A stretch of 64,000 bases of DNA, taken from NCBI RefSeq assembly GCF_000283155.1, contig NW_004454163.1, forward strand, positions 18,752,633-18,816,632, given 5' to 3'. This DNA comes from Ceratotherium simum simum. Its lineage: Eukaryota; Chordata; Mammalia; Perissodactyla; Rhinocerotidae. The position numbers and the translations under genes were made by a program. Each line of letters begins with the position of its first letter. Within the stretch, counting starts at the first letter, position 1. Positions 22,138-34,183 of the stretch are shown piece by piece. The notes under the pieces are model-generated. The model was given only the letters and a program-made list of their open reading frames with translations. It did not search any database and was not told the origin of the DNA.

Positions 22138-22332
22138 CATGGTTCTCAACTGGGGACAATTTTGCCACCCAGGGGGCATTTGGCAGTATCTGGAGACATT
22201 TCTGGTTGTCACGACTACTGGCATCCAGCAGGTGGAAGCCAGGGATGCTGCTCAGCATCCTACCAGGCACAAGAAGCCCCAGAACAAAAAATTATCTGGC
22301 CCCAAATGTCAGTCGTGCCGCGGCTGAGAATC
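22138..22332 (+). mobile_element. MER20 DNA transposon
   Basis: The sequence follows MER20 from its left terminal repeat (ATGGTTCTCAACTGGGGACA) through GGGGGCATTTGGCAGTATCT, GGAGACATTTCTGGTTGTCA, GAAGCCAGGGATGCTGCTCA and AATTATCTGGCCCCAAATGT to GCGGCTGAGAATCCTG. Both ends are present. MER20 copies have been described as regulatory in some placental tissues, but nothing here shows such a role. Confidence 0.9.
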
Positions 22333-22384
22333 CTGGTATGAGCGATCTCATCCGGCCTCATAACTGTAAGTACCTCCTGCATCA

Positions 22385-24243
22385 AGGGCTCTCAAATGCG
22401 TCTCCAACCAGGACCACTCCTCTGACCCCCAGACTCAAGTGGCCAGACTTGTTCATCCCTCCAGTGAGCCTCAGTCTTGGTAGATGAAACCACTGTCCAC
22501 CCATTTTGCTCTGACCAGAAACTAGGGGGTTACCCTTGATGTCCCCCCTTTTCCCCACCCCACCCCTCACATCCAATCTGTCTGCAAATCCTGTAGCTTC
22601 AACCCCCCAAATATGCAGCTTGTCTACCCTCTGTCTTCCTCTCCAGGGCCACCTTCCTTCTCTTCTGTCATGCACATCACCATGCACCAGCTCCAAACTG
22701 GTCCTGCCCCTCTTCTTTGCTCCACTGTGCTTCATCCCAGATGAAATGCCTGCTGGAAGGCAGATATGCCCCCACCAGGAAGTCACAGGAGGCGCTTCTA
22801 AGCCAACACTCCTCTCAAGTTGGCTGTGCTGGGCTGCCCAGGCCTTGAGTGAGACTCTGGGCTCGGCTCTCACCTGGAGACTCTCACCGGTGCTTGCACA
22901 GGCAGGCAGGTACTCTCATAAATGCTAGAAGAAAATACAAAGAAAGAAGATTGATTTTTGTATGTCCCCCTGAAACCAGTCTCCTTTCTAGTTTCAATTC
23001 ATATAAAGCACATAGATAGACAATCTGTCTGTGCATGAGTGGATAGCCATGCTCACACTGATGGCTTCCAGGTATATGTGTTTCCCCCGAGTTTAGTACA
23101 GGAGCCTTCGCTGGGGGACTGTGTTCATCTTTCCGGCTTTCTCCAAAACTTCATCTGGTGTCCCCTTCACCAGAAGCATGGTGAAGTCGATGTCCTTTGT
23201 GATTTACTGAAGGACAGGCAACCACAGAGGGTGGTAAGCCAGGAGTGGGGCCCCAGGTACAGGCCCCAAAGCCTGTGTTAGTCACAGGCAGATTCCCAGG
23301 GCAGCAGTGGCCCCCAAACTTGACCTGCAGATTTGCATCTCCAGGTCTGGGTGCATCCACCTGACACCTCCCCCTGGCCCAGGGACCCCTAAAATTCTGA
23401 GTGTCTGGATGGAATCCATCTCCTGCTCCCCAAACCTGCTTCTCCTCCCAGAGAAGGTGCCACCATCCTCCTCGCTGTGGCAGCTAGAGACTCGAGGTCA
23501 TCCTTGACTCTCTCACCACCAGCCCCCATCCCCAAGGTCTGTGGGCAGCGACTCTGATGTAGTTCTTGGGTTGGCCTCCACTTTTCTCCCTCTGCACAGC
23601 TCATCTAGCCCAAGGTCACCTTTCACCTTTCACCTGAGTTACCCCACCAGCCTTTCAGACTTGGCCCCCTCCTCACTCTGATCCTTCACTTGCTCCCTGC
23701 TCTCTGTATACTCCAGGCTCACAGGACTCTTGAGGGTAATCTCTCTCATAGTCTGGAATGTTCTTCCCTCCCTTCTTCTCCTGATCTCACTCTTTCCCTA
23801 ACTCAACCTTAAAGGGTCAGCTTAAAGCTCTGCCCCAGGCAGCCTTCCCTGAGCCTCATCTCCCTGCACAGGTGAGTGGTCCTTTCTGTCCCCCACAGCG
23901 CCATCAGTTCTGAGCAACAAGCAGCCCACTTAGTAAGAAGAGCTGCCACTGATTGAGCTGCCTTACTATGTGCCAGATACTATTCTAAAGATGTCCCATA
24001 GATTATCTCATTTAATCCTACTTTCCAGATGAGGAAACCAAGACACAGAGAAACTACCTGTGTGACATGATTAGTGGGTGACCAAGTCGGAACAGTTTCA
24101 CTTTACAGCCTGGGTTCCCGTCACTGATCTGCTTGTGCAAGGCTGTGCAACTCTGCAGAGACTGTCTTCTCTGGTAGACCCGTAGATCTATGAGGGCAGG
24201 ATTCATGCCTCCTTGTTGAATGAATCCATGAATGAATGAATGA
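22385..24243 (+). repeat. LINE-2, fragmented, with an embedded MIR
   Basis: Successive L2 blocks occur at about 22385-22850 (CATCCAATCTGTCTGCAAAT, CTCCAAACTGGTCCTGCC), 23390-23925 (GCTCTGCCCCAGGCAGCCTT, CCCTGAGCCTCATCTCCC) and 24120-24243 (GATCTATGAGGGCAGGATTC, TTGTTGAATGAATCCATG and a tandem AATG tail). A MIR interrupts it at about 23935-24110. The segment 22850-23390 is less clear and may be unrelated sequence. Confidence 0.7.
23935..24110 (-). repeat. MIR-family SINE inside L2
   Basis: CTATGTGCCAGATACTATTC, GATTATCTCATTTAATCCTA, TTTCCAGATGAGGAAACCAA and GACACAGAGAAACTACCTG correspond to the reverse-complement MIR 3' half. Confidence 0.7.
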
Positions 24244-24889
24244 AAAAGTTGTTACTCTTGCTTCAGACTCCCTGGAGGAAGGTGCAGGACCTGCCGTGCT
24301 CCAGGCTTATATGCCGCTGGGGGTGCTGGATCCCAGGGAACCGAGGGGCCCTTCTGAGTGGCTTTGCCCCAGCCAGCACATGCGTTCCTTCAAATCCGAT
24401 CCACAGGTCTTCTGAGACAACCAGCTGGACATAAGGTCCTGTGTGAGGAAAACCTAGTCTCGGTAGACTGTAGACTAGACCTGGAACTCAGTAGAACCAA
24501 ATAGTTGCCCCCAGCCTGTGAGTAGAGAGCCTTCTGGCTATGGGGGTTAGGGGAGGAGATCAGGGAAGGCTTCTCAGAGGAGGGTCTTGCAGTCTGGGAT
24601 GCAGTAAAGGGAGCCAAGGTGAGAGAAGGCAGGCCCAGCGGAGACAATGAGGAGCAAAAGCTGGAGGCAGATGAGGACAAGACCGGTTCATAGGCCTGTG
24701 AGCATATGCTTTTGGCTGGACCTGAGGTCTGTGAAGGGGAGGGAGGGAGATGTAGGGCCCCAGGGGTGGAAGTGGACCAGCGAGCGCCTGGGTGTCAGGC
24801 TAAGCACTTTTATCCCCTTGCAGCCCGGTCAGTGGAACGTGGTAAGAATGCGTGGGTAATGCAAAATATCGACTCACGCCCACTCATCT

Positions 24890-25185
24890 GAAAAGATCAT
24901 CTCAGTTTTGAAAAAGAGTCGCCCCATTATGAAAATTTATATTCTGCTCAGCGTAAGAAGCCAAATAAACTTCCAGGTGCCAATTAAATTCTCTTATCTC
25001 CAACCTTAGACTTGGCAGAGAGTGCTTAGCGAATCCCTTCTGCGGCCCCAGGCAGCCCCAGGCCCTTGTCTCAGCCCATGCCTGTCTGCCTCTCTATTGG
25101 GTGGCTGCTGCTCAGCATACAAGTGCTAATTATGCCTTTACCACAGCCCTAGTATTCTCTGCTTAATAGGCCCTGGCCCAGCTGT
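24890..25185. promoter_or_regulatory. Repeat-free candidate conserved non-coding element
   Basis: The stretch has no transposon signature and contains TTATGAAAATTTATATTCTG, GTGCCAATTAAATTCTCTTA, TCTATTGGGTGGCTG, GTGCTAATTATGCC and CTGCTTAATAGGCC, a mix of homeodomain and CCAAT-type motifs. It is a candidate only; cross-species alignment would decide. Confidence 0.25.
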
Positions 25186-28100
25186 CCCTGCCCAGTTGGT
25201 CTTAGGTTACTGCCTTGCACCCAAACCCACCGCAGAAGCAGCTGAGGTCTCGCCCACGGGACAGCCCTCCAGCCCAGCTTCTGCGGTGAGGCCTCAAACT
25301 CCACCCACCCCCACCCCACCCCAGGAAGGCTGGCACCTCCGTCTAGTAATGAGGCTACTGCAGGCGTTTATTCTTCTTAAACACGGCACGCCAAGACTAT
25401 CATGCTGAAGAGGACATGCTGTAAGCAAAGGTTTCTTCAGAATTCCATGCTCGGTGGCCGAGTAAGGGGCCAGTGTGCCCCTTCTGCAGCTCCTCGAGGC
25501 CCCTTACTGGTTTCTTGTGCCCTCCCCCACTCACATACCCTGTAAAGTCTGAGATGGATAGGAGGGACACCTGGTTAGCTTGGCATACCATGAAGAACCT
25601 TCTAAGAAGCTTCTTCCCAGGCTCCAGGACAGCTGGGTTGGTGCAGCCCTGCAGATAACCCTGTGCCCCAATCAGTGAGCAGGCAGGGGCCCATGGGCTG
25701 GAGTGCAGCCCCTGGGCTCTGTGCACAGTGGGGCCCTTCCTCTGTGGCACTGCCCTCCTCGGTTCCCTCTGAGCCTGCAGAGAAATCGACCCGCCACCCT
25801 TCTTTGTAATTAGATTTCTTTGGCTTCATGAAAACAAGCCTCTTGCACCCCTAGGAGGCATCCCATCTTCCTGGAGCTGCCCCCCATCTTCTGATGTCTG
25901 AACCACAAGAGAAGGCAGGAAGGCGGTGGGGGTGAGGAGGAGGCCTCATACAGGGACTTGGGTGGCTGGACAGCAGCTCAGCCGCCGGGAAAGCTTACCC
26001 AAAGGAGGAAAGGACTGTTTCGCAAGCGAGGCCGGGCGCTCTGAGCTGGCCCGTCGGCCCCTGGCGTGCGGCTGGGCCTGTTAGGAAATCAAGGAGACGC
26101 TCTGTCTGCTTTCCAGCAGGCGCCACTTCTCTCTTTCCACTGCTTTGCTCAATTCACGGCACTGGCTCCAGGGCCAGGCTGGCGGTGGACGGGCGGGCCA
26201 GCACCCTCTGCCACAGGCCTGGTGCCCAGGAAGCGCGCGCTCATGCCTCAGCTAGTGTTGTCACAAGGGTCCCCGGGCCTGGGGTTGCAGAACCACGCTG
26301 ATAAGACCAGCCAGCTTTTGGTGGCCATCTCGGGTGAGAAGGCAGGGTGACCCTCGGGGAAGGATTCCAGACTATTTCCTTCTCGGTTGAGAGCCACCGC
26401 CCTTATCTCTTTTCCTGCCAGGCAGGGACTCCTCACTAGTCACACACAAAAGAAAACCCCACCCAAGACATACAACCCCCCACATACTTGAAGGGGAGGG
26501 CTCGCCTCTGGTTCCGTTCAATCTACCTGGGTATCCGTCAGGGGGGCGAGAAGTGGGCATTGAGCTAAAATTCTAATATTATATATTTGTTCCAGAAGTG
26601 GGGGCAGGTTAAGAAGAATGTCCAAAAAATGGAGCCACCTTGGTGGCGGCTCTGAAAGCTCTCAGACCTGTCTGTCAGTTGAGATCTTCCTGGGAGGAAG
26701 AACACCCAGGAGGTGGGCCAAAAGCCGATCACAAGGTTCAGGGGCGATTGGGATCTCCATGGGGGGGGCCATTTGGGGACTGCGTAGACCAAGGGGTGGA
26801 AGAAGTGAATAAAAAAAGCATGCATTACACAGCCCCTCACTTGAGCTCCTGCAGGCCTGAGAATTATTCCCATTTCATATAATATGGGAATATGGAATAG
26901 TTGTTGGAATATGAGAATAGAGAAAACTGAAGCCCTGAGATGTCAATTGCTCACCCAGTTTACTGGGCGCATTGCTGTAAGAACTGAAAGTAGAATCCCA
27001 GCCCTGCAGCTCCTGACTCTCTTTCAGGCTTCATGTTCCACCTCAGAAGAGCCGTCTACCCCGAGACATTCAGACCTGCCCTTGGGCTGCGCTTCCTGGA
27101 GGCAGGGGGCAGGCCTAGTTGACCTCTCAAGGTCTCGTTCCAGCCCAACGGTGGCTGATTCTACAAGCGAGTTGCTATGGGAACTATAACTTTGAATTTC
27201 CTGGCTCTGGGGCTGTGAAAATCACAACCTGAACCTTCCGTTGATGTGGGTTTCTCGATTAATTTCCTGTTTGATTGTTTACTTTAGAGAGCAGAAAATG
27301 CCTTTGCAGGCAGCTAGTTCCCTCCACCAAGACGCTTATCACACCCTCCTGGCAAAGCCAGCAAGTTCAAGTCCAGGCCTCAGGTGGGCGGAGGTGGAGG
27401 GGCCAGGGGATGGGGCCAGGGGCCAGGAGTTGGGAGAGGCCCAGCTAAGAGCAGATGGCAGCCTGGGGCGCTCTCCTGTGCCCTGCCCCTTCCTGTGCCC
27501 GCTGGGGGGTCCCAACCTGATGGGCACCAGGAGAGACCTTCGAGTTAAGAAGCTGGGCCTGTGAGGGGCGTCTGCCCACTGCCCTGAGCCCCAGACCTGG
27601 CCCCCAGCCAGCTAACTCCCCCCACCCCCCCCACCCCCGTCTCAGGGAGTCGTTTTGTGCTGAGTCAGACACAGGATGCAGTCACTCCTTCAGAGGGGCG
27701 TCTGGAGGGTGCTGTGAGGGGGGTGATGGTCCCAGGTGCCACCCAACACCCGGTGCCCCCGGGCCAGGCATTCTTGGCTGAGCTCCCCAGGGGAAGCTTG
27801 GAGACTAACTGCTTCTCCATCTCCCTCTCCTCCGGCCGCTCTCCCCAGGGCCCCACCACTCCAGCAGAGAGCAATGGACGGCGTGCCCGTGACCATAATT
27901 CCATCCTTCCCGGCTCCGAGCCTCGGGGAGCGGTTAGCACTGGCAAGCTCAGGTGAGGCCCGCGGCAGGTCGTGACCTCCTGTAATGATAACTGCCTCTT
28001 GCTAGGAGCAGAGCCACTTTGTCACCTTCAGAGCCTTCCTCTCCCCCGCTCCTGCTGAACCCTCAGAGATGGGCAGGAGCACTCACCCACTTTATGAGTG

Positions 28101-28384
28101 GGGACCCTGAGGCATGAGGAGGGGAAGTGGAATAAGCTAGAGGTCAGCCAATCCGTCAGGAGATAATCTGGGGGGGTTCCCAACGCCTCAGCGCCCCTTC
28201 CCTTGTCTAGGTGACTATATAACGTACCATCCAAATCAGGACACTTTTGTGAGAGAAAAGGACATTATTGTTAATTACTTTGGGATGATAGGTGAAAACC
28301 AGAACTATGCCAGGAAAACCGGGTGTGTGGTCACCCCACTTTTTGCTGACCTCCCCTCATTAGCCTAGTGTATGTGGGCCGTAC

Positions 28385-28630
28385 TTGTGGGGCAGTGGTT
28401 ATGTCATTTGACTGTGGAGGCAGATGAGACCTGGGTTCAAATCCCGATTCTCCATCACTTATGTGCTCTTGGGGAAGCCGTTTCACTCTCCATGCCTCAG
28501 ATTCTGCAGCCATAAAACGAAGATATTACCATGGCGTCTAACTCAGATAAACTGGTATAAGGATAAAATGGATCTTAAAATGTACACACAGCTCAAAGCT
28601 TCGCATCTAGAGCAAGCACTCAAAAAATGT
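28385..28630 (+). repeat. MIR SINE, near full length
   Basis: GGGGCAGTGGTTATGTCATT, GACCTGGGTTCAAATCCCGA, TGCTCTTGGGGAAGCCGTTT, CATGCCTCAGATTCTGCAGC and ATAAACTGGTATAAGGATAA follow the MIR consensus from its head onward, plus orientation. Confidence 0.85.
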
Positions 28631-29499
28631 AAGCCAGGTGAGGATTGAGGACCCGGAAGGAGACCCCCTCTTGAAAGGTACAGCCTCAGAGCTGCCTCAG
28701 GCATTCTCTGTTCGCCGTTAGGAGAGATCTATGGACATCAGGGCAGTGAACACAGAAGGAGCCACAGAGAGGACAGGCTAGGCTTCGAGAAGGAGGGAAG
28801 GGCACTAAAGGAGAAGCTAGGAGGTGTTGACAGCAGTCAGTCATGACCAATGTCCCTGGGGTTTCAAACCCCGACCCAAGGTCCTGGGAACTCATGGCTG
28901 CGGGGACTCGATGAACAGAACTTGCCTCCTGTCCAGGCCACTGGCCAGGGCTCGGCCCCCAAGAGGAGCCTCTGGAGCCATGGCCCCAGTCCTCTGGCTC
29001 CGGTGTCTGCAGGATTCAATGTCTGCTCTGAGCCCCAGATTATGTTTCCACCCCCTGGGGCCAGCTGTGGGATGAAGCATTCTCCCATGTGACATTTACT
29101 GTGGCCACTTTGTACGGGGCAGTTTGCAAGCTCGGCAGGAAGGAGGCTAATTATTCCCTCTGGGGCGCCTGGTCCCAGTTAGGGTGCCTGCCCGCCTTAG
29201 TTAGGAGGGCTGGCAGCCAGACCACAGGGCACAAGCTTGGACTGAAGTCCAGGTCAGAACCATGAATTTCCTTGACATCTGACCATAGCTGCTGTACCAG
29301 GGCTCCTTATTAGGCTAGTGGAAAAGTGACATGGGGCAAATTCCCCTCTCCTGGGGATGACAGAAATGCAGGCAGGCACAGAGTGATGATAATAAGTAAT
29401 GAACGTGGAATGACACTAATCTCGTAGTTGCACTGGCAGCTGGGCAGCATGAGCATTTACACGTGTACCTATGTCCAGAGCCCCCCTGGTCCCTCCTGG

Positions 29500-31025
29500 C
29501 CGTTTCTGAGGAGTGATATCCCTTCTCTTATTTACGGCTCATCTATGCACTTGATCCTTTCCTTGCCTCTGCTTACCCCCGCATCTCTCCAACATTCTAC
29601 CCGCTCATCTCTGCCTGCAGCCTTTAAATATGCTCAAGTCTCTCCCACTTTAACACTGTAGCAGTCCCCTTGACCCTGTGCCAGTCTCTTTCTCCTAGCA
29701 TCCTACCCTTCTCCTCTTCTGTAGGCAAGGTCCAAAAGAAAGAAAGAAAGAGGGAGGACAAAAGGAGAGAGAGAGAGAAGAAGGAACAGAAACCCCAAGG
29801 AAAAAGAAATGGTGTAGTCTTTCTGTCTCCACTCCCTGACCTCTCTCCCCAACCCCACGTGACCTGGGCTTCCACCTGCTCCTACCCCTGCACTGAAGTC
29901 ATCATGGCAAAGGTCGCCCATGCTCTCCTAATCACCAAATCCAGGGTGCTCTGGTCATTGTTCATCTTACTTGACCTTTCTGAGCATTTGACACTTGACC
30001 TTGGACTTCTTAGAACTCTTTTGGCTTCCATGACATTACTTCCTCCTTCTTCTTAGCTCTCTAACCATCCTCTTCCTCCCTTGGGGGCCCTCCTCCTCTA
30101 CCACTCTTTAGTTGTGCTCTTTCCAGGTTTGGAGCCCTTATCCTCTTCTCTTCTCATTCTGTGTCTTCTCCCAGGTCATCTCACTCACACCTGTGGCCTT
30201 GACTGACACCTGGCCACTGATGATCACAGATAGCCAGTCTCCCACTAGTCATCTTCCCAGCTCATCCCCAAGGACGATGGACTCAATATTTCCAACACTA
30301 AACTCATTCACGTTCCCGCAAACCAACTCCACATGACTTCCTAGTATCATTGGTGTCACCACCATTTGTCCAGTTGACCAAGCCCCAAACCTGGAGTTAT
30401 CCATCTTCTACATTGTCCTATTCCTCACCCTCACTTCTGCCTCTTAAGCATATCTCCTCCCATTTTGCCTGCCTTGATTCAAGCCACCATAATTGCTCAC
30501 AGCAGCCTCCTCACTGTCTCCTTGTCTGCAGTCACACTTCCACCCTACCAGCTCCGGTCTGTTCTCCACGCTGTACAAGAAAGGATCTTTCTAAAAGGCA
30601 AATATTATCTCCGTACTCTCCAGGTTAAAATCTTTCATTGGCTTTCCTGTCCCTTAGGATAAAATCCAAACTCAGTAGCATGGCATCTAGAGCCCTTTAG
30701 GATGTGGCCCTTGCCTTCTTCATCATCATGCTTTCTCTCTCCCCTCAGCACCATATATTTTAGCATCTTGAAATACTTGTTATTCACCAGTGCACTCCGC
30801 TAGTTCACATTTTCTGCTTTTGTGCATATGCCATCTGCTGCTTCTTACACCATATGCCTGGCGTGTTCCCACACCATTCCATCCTGTGCTCCAACCCCAT
30901 ATACCCAGCACAATCTCCTGATTTCCCCCTACTAGACTGTAAGTTACAGGTCTTCTTCTTCTTGTTATCTCTGTACTTACAGAGTGTTTAGCACATAGTA
31001 GATGTTCCATAAATGTTGGTGAAAG
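29500..31025 (+). repeat. Long LINE-2 segment
   Basis: An unusually long, mostly continuous L2: GACCTTTCTGAGCATTTGAC, CCTGGAGTTATCCATCTTC, CAGCAGCCTCCTCACTGTCT, AAAGGATCTTTCTAAAAGGC, AGGATAAAATCCAAACTCAG, TAGCATGGCATCTAGAGCCC, CTACTAGACTGTAAGTTACA and AGATGTTCCATAAATGTTGG lie in consensus order. A purine-rich insertion (AAAGAAAGAAAGAAAG..) interrupts it near 29738-29815. The frames at 29670-30056, 30350-30628 and others inside are fossil. Confidence 0.85.
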
Positions 31026-31029
31026 GATG

Positions 31030-31305
31030 ACTATGTGGAAGGGTGGATGGATGGTTGGATGGATAGATAGATGGATAAGTAGGTGAGTGGGTAGATGGAT
31101 GGATTGGTAGATGGATGAAAGGATGGATGGGTGGATGGAAGCTTGGATACATGATGTGTGGGTGGATAGAAGGATGAATGGATGCATTGGTGGATGGATG
31201 GATGCATAGGTAGGTGAATAAATGGATTAATGAGTTTGTGTGTGAGTAAGTCGGTGTATGGATGAGTAGATGAATAGATGAGTGAATGGATGGATGGATG
31301 GTGGC
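31030..31305 (+). repeat. Imperfect (GGAT)n microsatellite
   Basis: About 275 bases of GGAT/GGTT/AGAT/GAGT tetranucleotide units, including GGTGGATGGATGGTTGGATG. It starts at the L2 3' terminus, whose TGAATGA-type tail is a likely seed. On the minus strand it reads as Ser/Ile/His/Pro-rich open frames, which are artefacts of the repeat. Confidence 0.95.
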
Positions 31306-31451
31306 CAGTGCAGACAAAGAATAGGTAAAATCAATTCAGTTTTGTTAAGGCCCGGGTTGATTATTGTCACCAGTCAACAGAATTAAGATTTATGAGCTCC
31401 AACTAGCAAAATAAGAGTTGCTAATGTGGGAGAAATTAAAAATAATTCTCC

Positions 31452-31679
31452 TGGCCGGCTCCGTGGCTTAGCGGTTAAGTGCGCGCGCTCTGATGCTGGC
31501 GGCCCGGGTTCGGATCCCGGGCGCGCCCCGAGGCACCACTTCTCCGTCCAACGCGAGGCCGAGTCCCACGTACAGCAACTAGAAGGATGTGAACCTATGA
31601 CATACAACTATCTACTGGGGCTTTGGGGGGAAAAAAATGAATAAATAAAATCTTTAAAAAAAATAATAATAATAATAAT
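31452..31679 (+). mobile_element. ERE SINE, TACTGGGGCTTTGGG-tailed type
   Basis: Head CTGGCCGGCTCCGTGGCTTA-GCGGTTAAGTGCGCGCGC, B-box region GGGTTCGGATCCCGGGCG, then CATACAACTATCTACTGGGG-CTTTGGG and an A-rich tail ending in an (AAT)n run. The target duplication AATAATTCTCC occurs at 31441-31451 and 31680-31690. Confidence 0.95.
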
Positions 31680-31699
31680 AATAATTCTCCAAGAAAGAG

Positions 31700-31880
31700 G
31701 ATGCTGACCCAGGACTCTTGAGCAACTTCTAGTCCTTCTCAGATTTGAGGTCTGTCTGGCTTGTGCAAGCCACTTAACTACTGCGCCTCAGTTTCTCTGT
31801 CTCTTAAGTAGAGATAATAATGCCTGTGGCCTTTCCCTGTCTCCACAAGAGTGTCACGAGGGTAAATAGGGTGGTGTCTA
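31700..31880 (+). repeat. MIR SINE
   Basis: GTGCAAGCCACTTAACTACT, GCGCCTCAGTTTCTCTGTCT and AAGTAGAGATAATAATGCCT match the MIR core, plus orientation. Confidence 0.75.
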
Positions 31881-31934
31881 CAGAGTGTGTCAAGATCCTC
31901 AGGGAAGATACATGTTTATCAAGATATACATTTA

Positions 31935-32150
31935 ATAACAATAATCACACCTTGCATTTGAATCAAGCTTTGCACTTTTCAAAGCTCTTTGACATGCATT
32001 ATCTCAGTTGACTCTCAAAACAGTTCTAGGCAGGTATTATCCCCATTCTTAAGTCAGGAAACTGAGGTGCAGAGTGTTTAAGTGACACGCCTGGGGTTAC
32101 TCTTAGTGAGTAGCAGGTCTTCTGACTCCAAGCCTGCTGCACATTTTTGA
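31935..32150 (-). repeat. MIR-family SINE
   Basis: ACACCTTGCATTTGAATCAA, TTTCAAAGCTCTTTGACATG, CATTATCTCAGTTGACTCTC, TATTATCCCCATTCTTAAGT, CAGGAAACTGAGGTGCAGAG and TTAAGTGACACGCCTGGGG follow the reverse-complement MIR form. Confidence 0.8.
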
Positions 32151-33514
32151 TGACAGCCTTTTTCAGATAGATTATCTACTTTCCTGCCTCCCTGTAGAGA
32201 CCCAGACATAACTGACCCTCTTCTTGATCACTCAAGGTCTTATCGTGAACATCAGTTTCTGTGCTGTCCTCTAGACTCAGCTGTAGATGCTGATCCAGGT
32301 CCAGCAGAGGTGCAGGGCAGAGGGGCCCAGACTTGTACCTGAGGGCATTCTTGATGTGCCGGCAGCCCGTGCAGCTCCTCACCCCGGCCACCATTCTAGA
32401 CCACGTGCCACACGTCAGGGCCACTCTGGCTCTGCCTCGTACTTCTCCCTCTCCCCTTTCTCTCCACTGTCAATGTTTGTGCCCATCACTGTGGCTTCCT
32501 CGGCCACCACAGACCTCCACCTCCCACTCTAGGCTCTTCTTTCTTCTCTCTCCTCTTCCTGGGATGTCTTCCATGCTTTCAGCTTGTCCCACCATAGCCC
32601 TGGCCCTCCTGGAGACCCAGCCAGCCAATCAGAGCTCTCTGGATTTGTTCCCTAGCAAACCAGCCAGTCACGTGCACTCTGAAATCTTGCTTTGCTCCCT
32701 CTTGCTGCTCCCAGCTCACCCTCGACTACCCCCAAAGGAGGGAGGTCCTGTGGCAAGGTCTGAGCTAAGCTTTTACTATGGCTGCATTAGGCTCCTTGGG
32801 TTTGTTCTACAAGGTTGAAACTCCATGCTGTTGGCGAGCTGAGGTGGTCAAGGTAGGCTGGCCAGCCTGCCTCAAGTTGGCACTCCACTCCTCGCTGGTA
32901 AGGCAAGAAGTTATGGCCTCCAGCGCTCACCCCGCTCCCGCAGAATAAGGCAGCCCCATGGGGCCTTCCATCAGCACCCTCTTTCCCTCCCCAGAGGGTG
33001 GCATCCCAAGCAGCCAGCCTGGTTACGTGCTGGGTACGCCTTGGGCAGCATGCCCATGCCCTGTGGACCTACCCCAGGGACTCCGGGGTGCTCCCACCAG
33101 GCTGCCTTTCTCCCTACTTGCTGTGGGGCCTCCCACAGCCTGACTCCGAGCACCCTGGCCTCTCCCCGAGGGAGGATATGATGGGTGTGCCCACAACAAG
33201 TCTCCGGCAGAGACAATAGGACAGGAATGCATTAGCTTCCGAACAAACACTGTGTGGGCTCGCACAATTGACTTGGATTCTCGTCCAAGAAACACATTTC
33301 GCTGTTCGAGGGTGCGGGTGGCTTGCCTGCCCCAGCCCGCCCACACCCCTCTCTGTGCCAGAGACTTTGATGAGTGGGCTGCTTCTCCCCCCACCCCAGG
33401 CTTTCAACCCCCCGGTCGGCAGCCCTGCCTCCTCCATCAGTGCAGCTTTTCTTCCAAAGAGTGATAGCAGGGAGAGAGACAGTCCTGCCCATCCAAAGAG
33501 TACCTGCTCCTCCC

Positions 33515-34062
33515 ACCACTTGTTTTTAACCATTTTTTTAATTGTAAAATAGACACAACAATAAATTGATCATTTTAACCATTTTTAAGTGTATGGTTCA
33601 GTGGCATTAAGTACATTCACATTTTTCTGCAACCATCACCATCATCCATCTCCAGAACGTTTTTCATCTTGCAAAACTGAAACTCTGTACCCATTGAACA
33701 ACAACTCCCCATTACTCCTCCCCTCAGCCCCTAGCAACCACTGTTCTACTTTCTGTCTCTCTGAATTTAACTATTCCAGGTCCCTCATTTAAGTGGAATC
33801 ATACAATATTTGTCCTTTTGTGACTGGTTTATTTCACTTAGCATAACATCTTCAAGGTTCATCCATGTGGTAGCATGTGACAGAATTTCCTTCCTTTTAA
33901 AGGCTGAATAACATTCCCTTGTATGGATGTACCACAATTAGTTTATCCTTTCATCTGTTGACGGACACTTGAGCTACTTCCACCAACTCTTGCATATTGT
34001 GAATAGTGCTGTTGCGAACATGGACGGACAAGTATCCGTTCAAGTTGCCACTACTTTTTGAG
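33515..34062 (-). repeat. LINE-1 3' end (L1M type), antisense
   Basis: CCATTTTTAAGTGTATGGTT, CAGTGGCATTAAGTACATTC, CCCCTAGCAACCACTGTTCT, TTCACTTAGCATAACATCTT, CAAGGTTCATCCATGTGGTA and AAAGGCTGAATAACATTCCC are the antisense of the L1 3' UTR and ORF2 C-terminus. No intact coding capacity remains. Confidence 0.9.
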
Positions 34063-34183
34063 ACTCATCTTGGAGTTAAATAAAGCATTGTTTCCAGAAG
34101 ATTCCTGAATAGAACATACACAAACAAGAGAGCTCCTTGGCCCCTCAATGTACTGGCAGGGAATTTTTTATCTAAAAACTAGC

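Noticed and set aside
31030..31305. Regularly spaced short repeats as a CRISPR-like array
   Set aside because: The units are contiguous tetranucleotides without unique spacers, in a mammalian genome with no cas genes.
31030..31317. Ser/Ile/His/Pro-rich open frames on the minus strand
   Set aside because: They are translations of the GGAT microsatellite.
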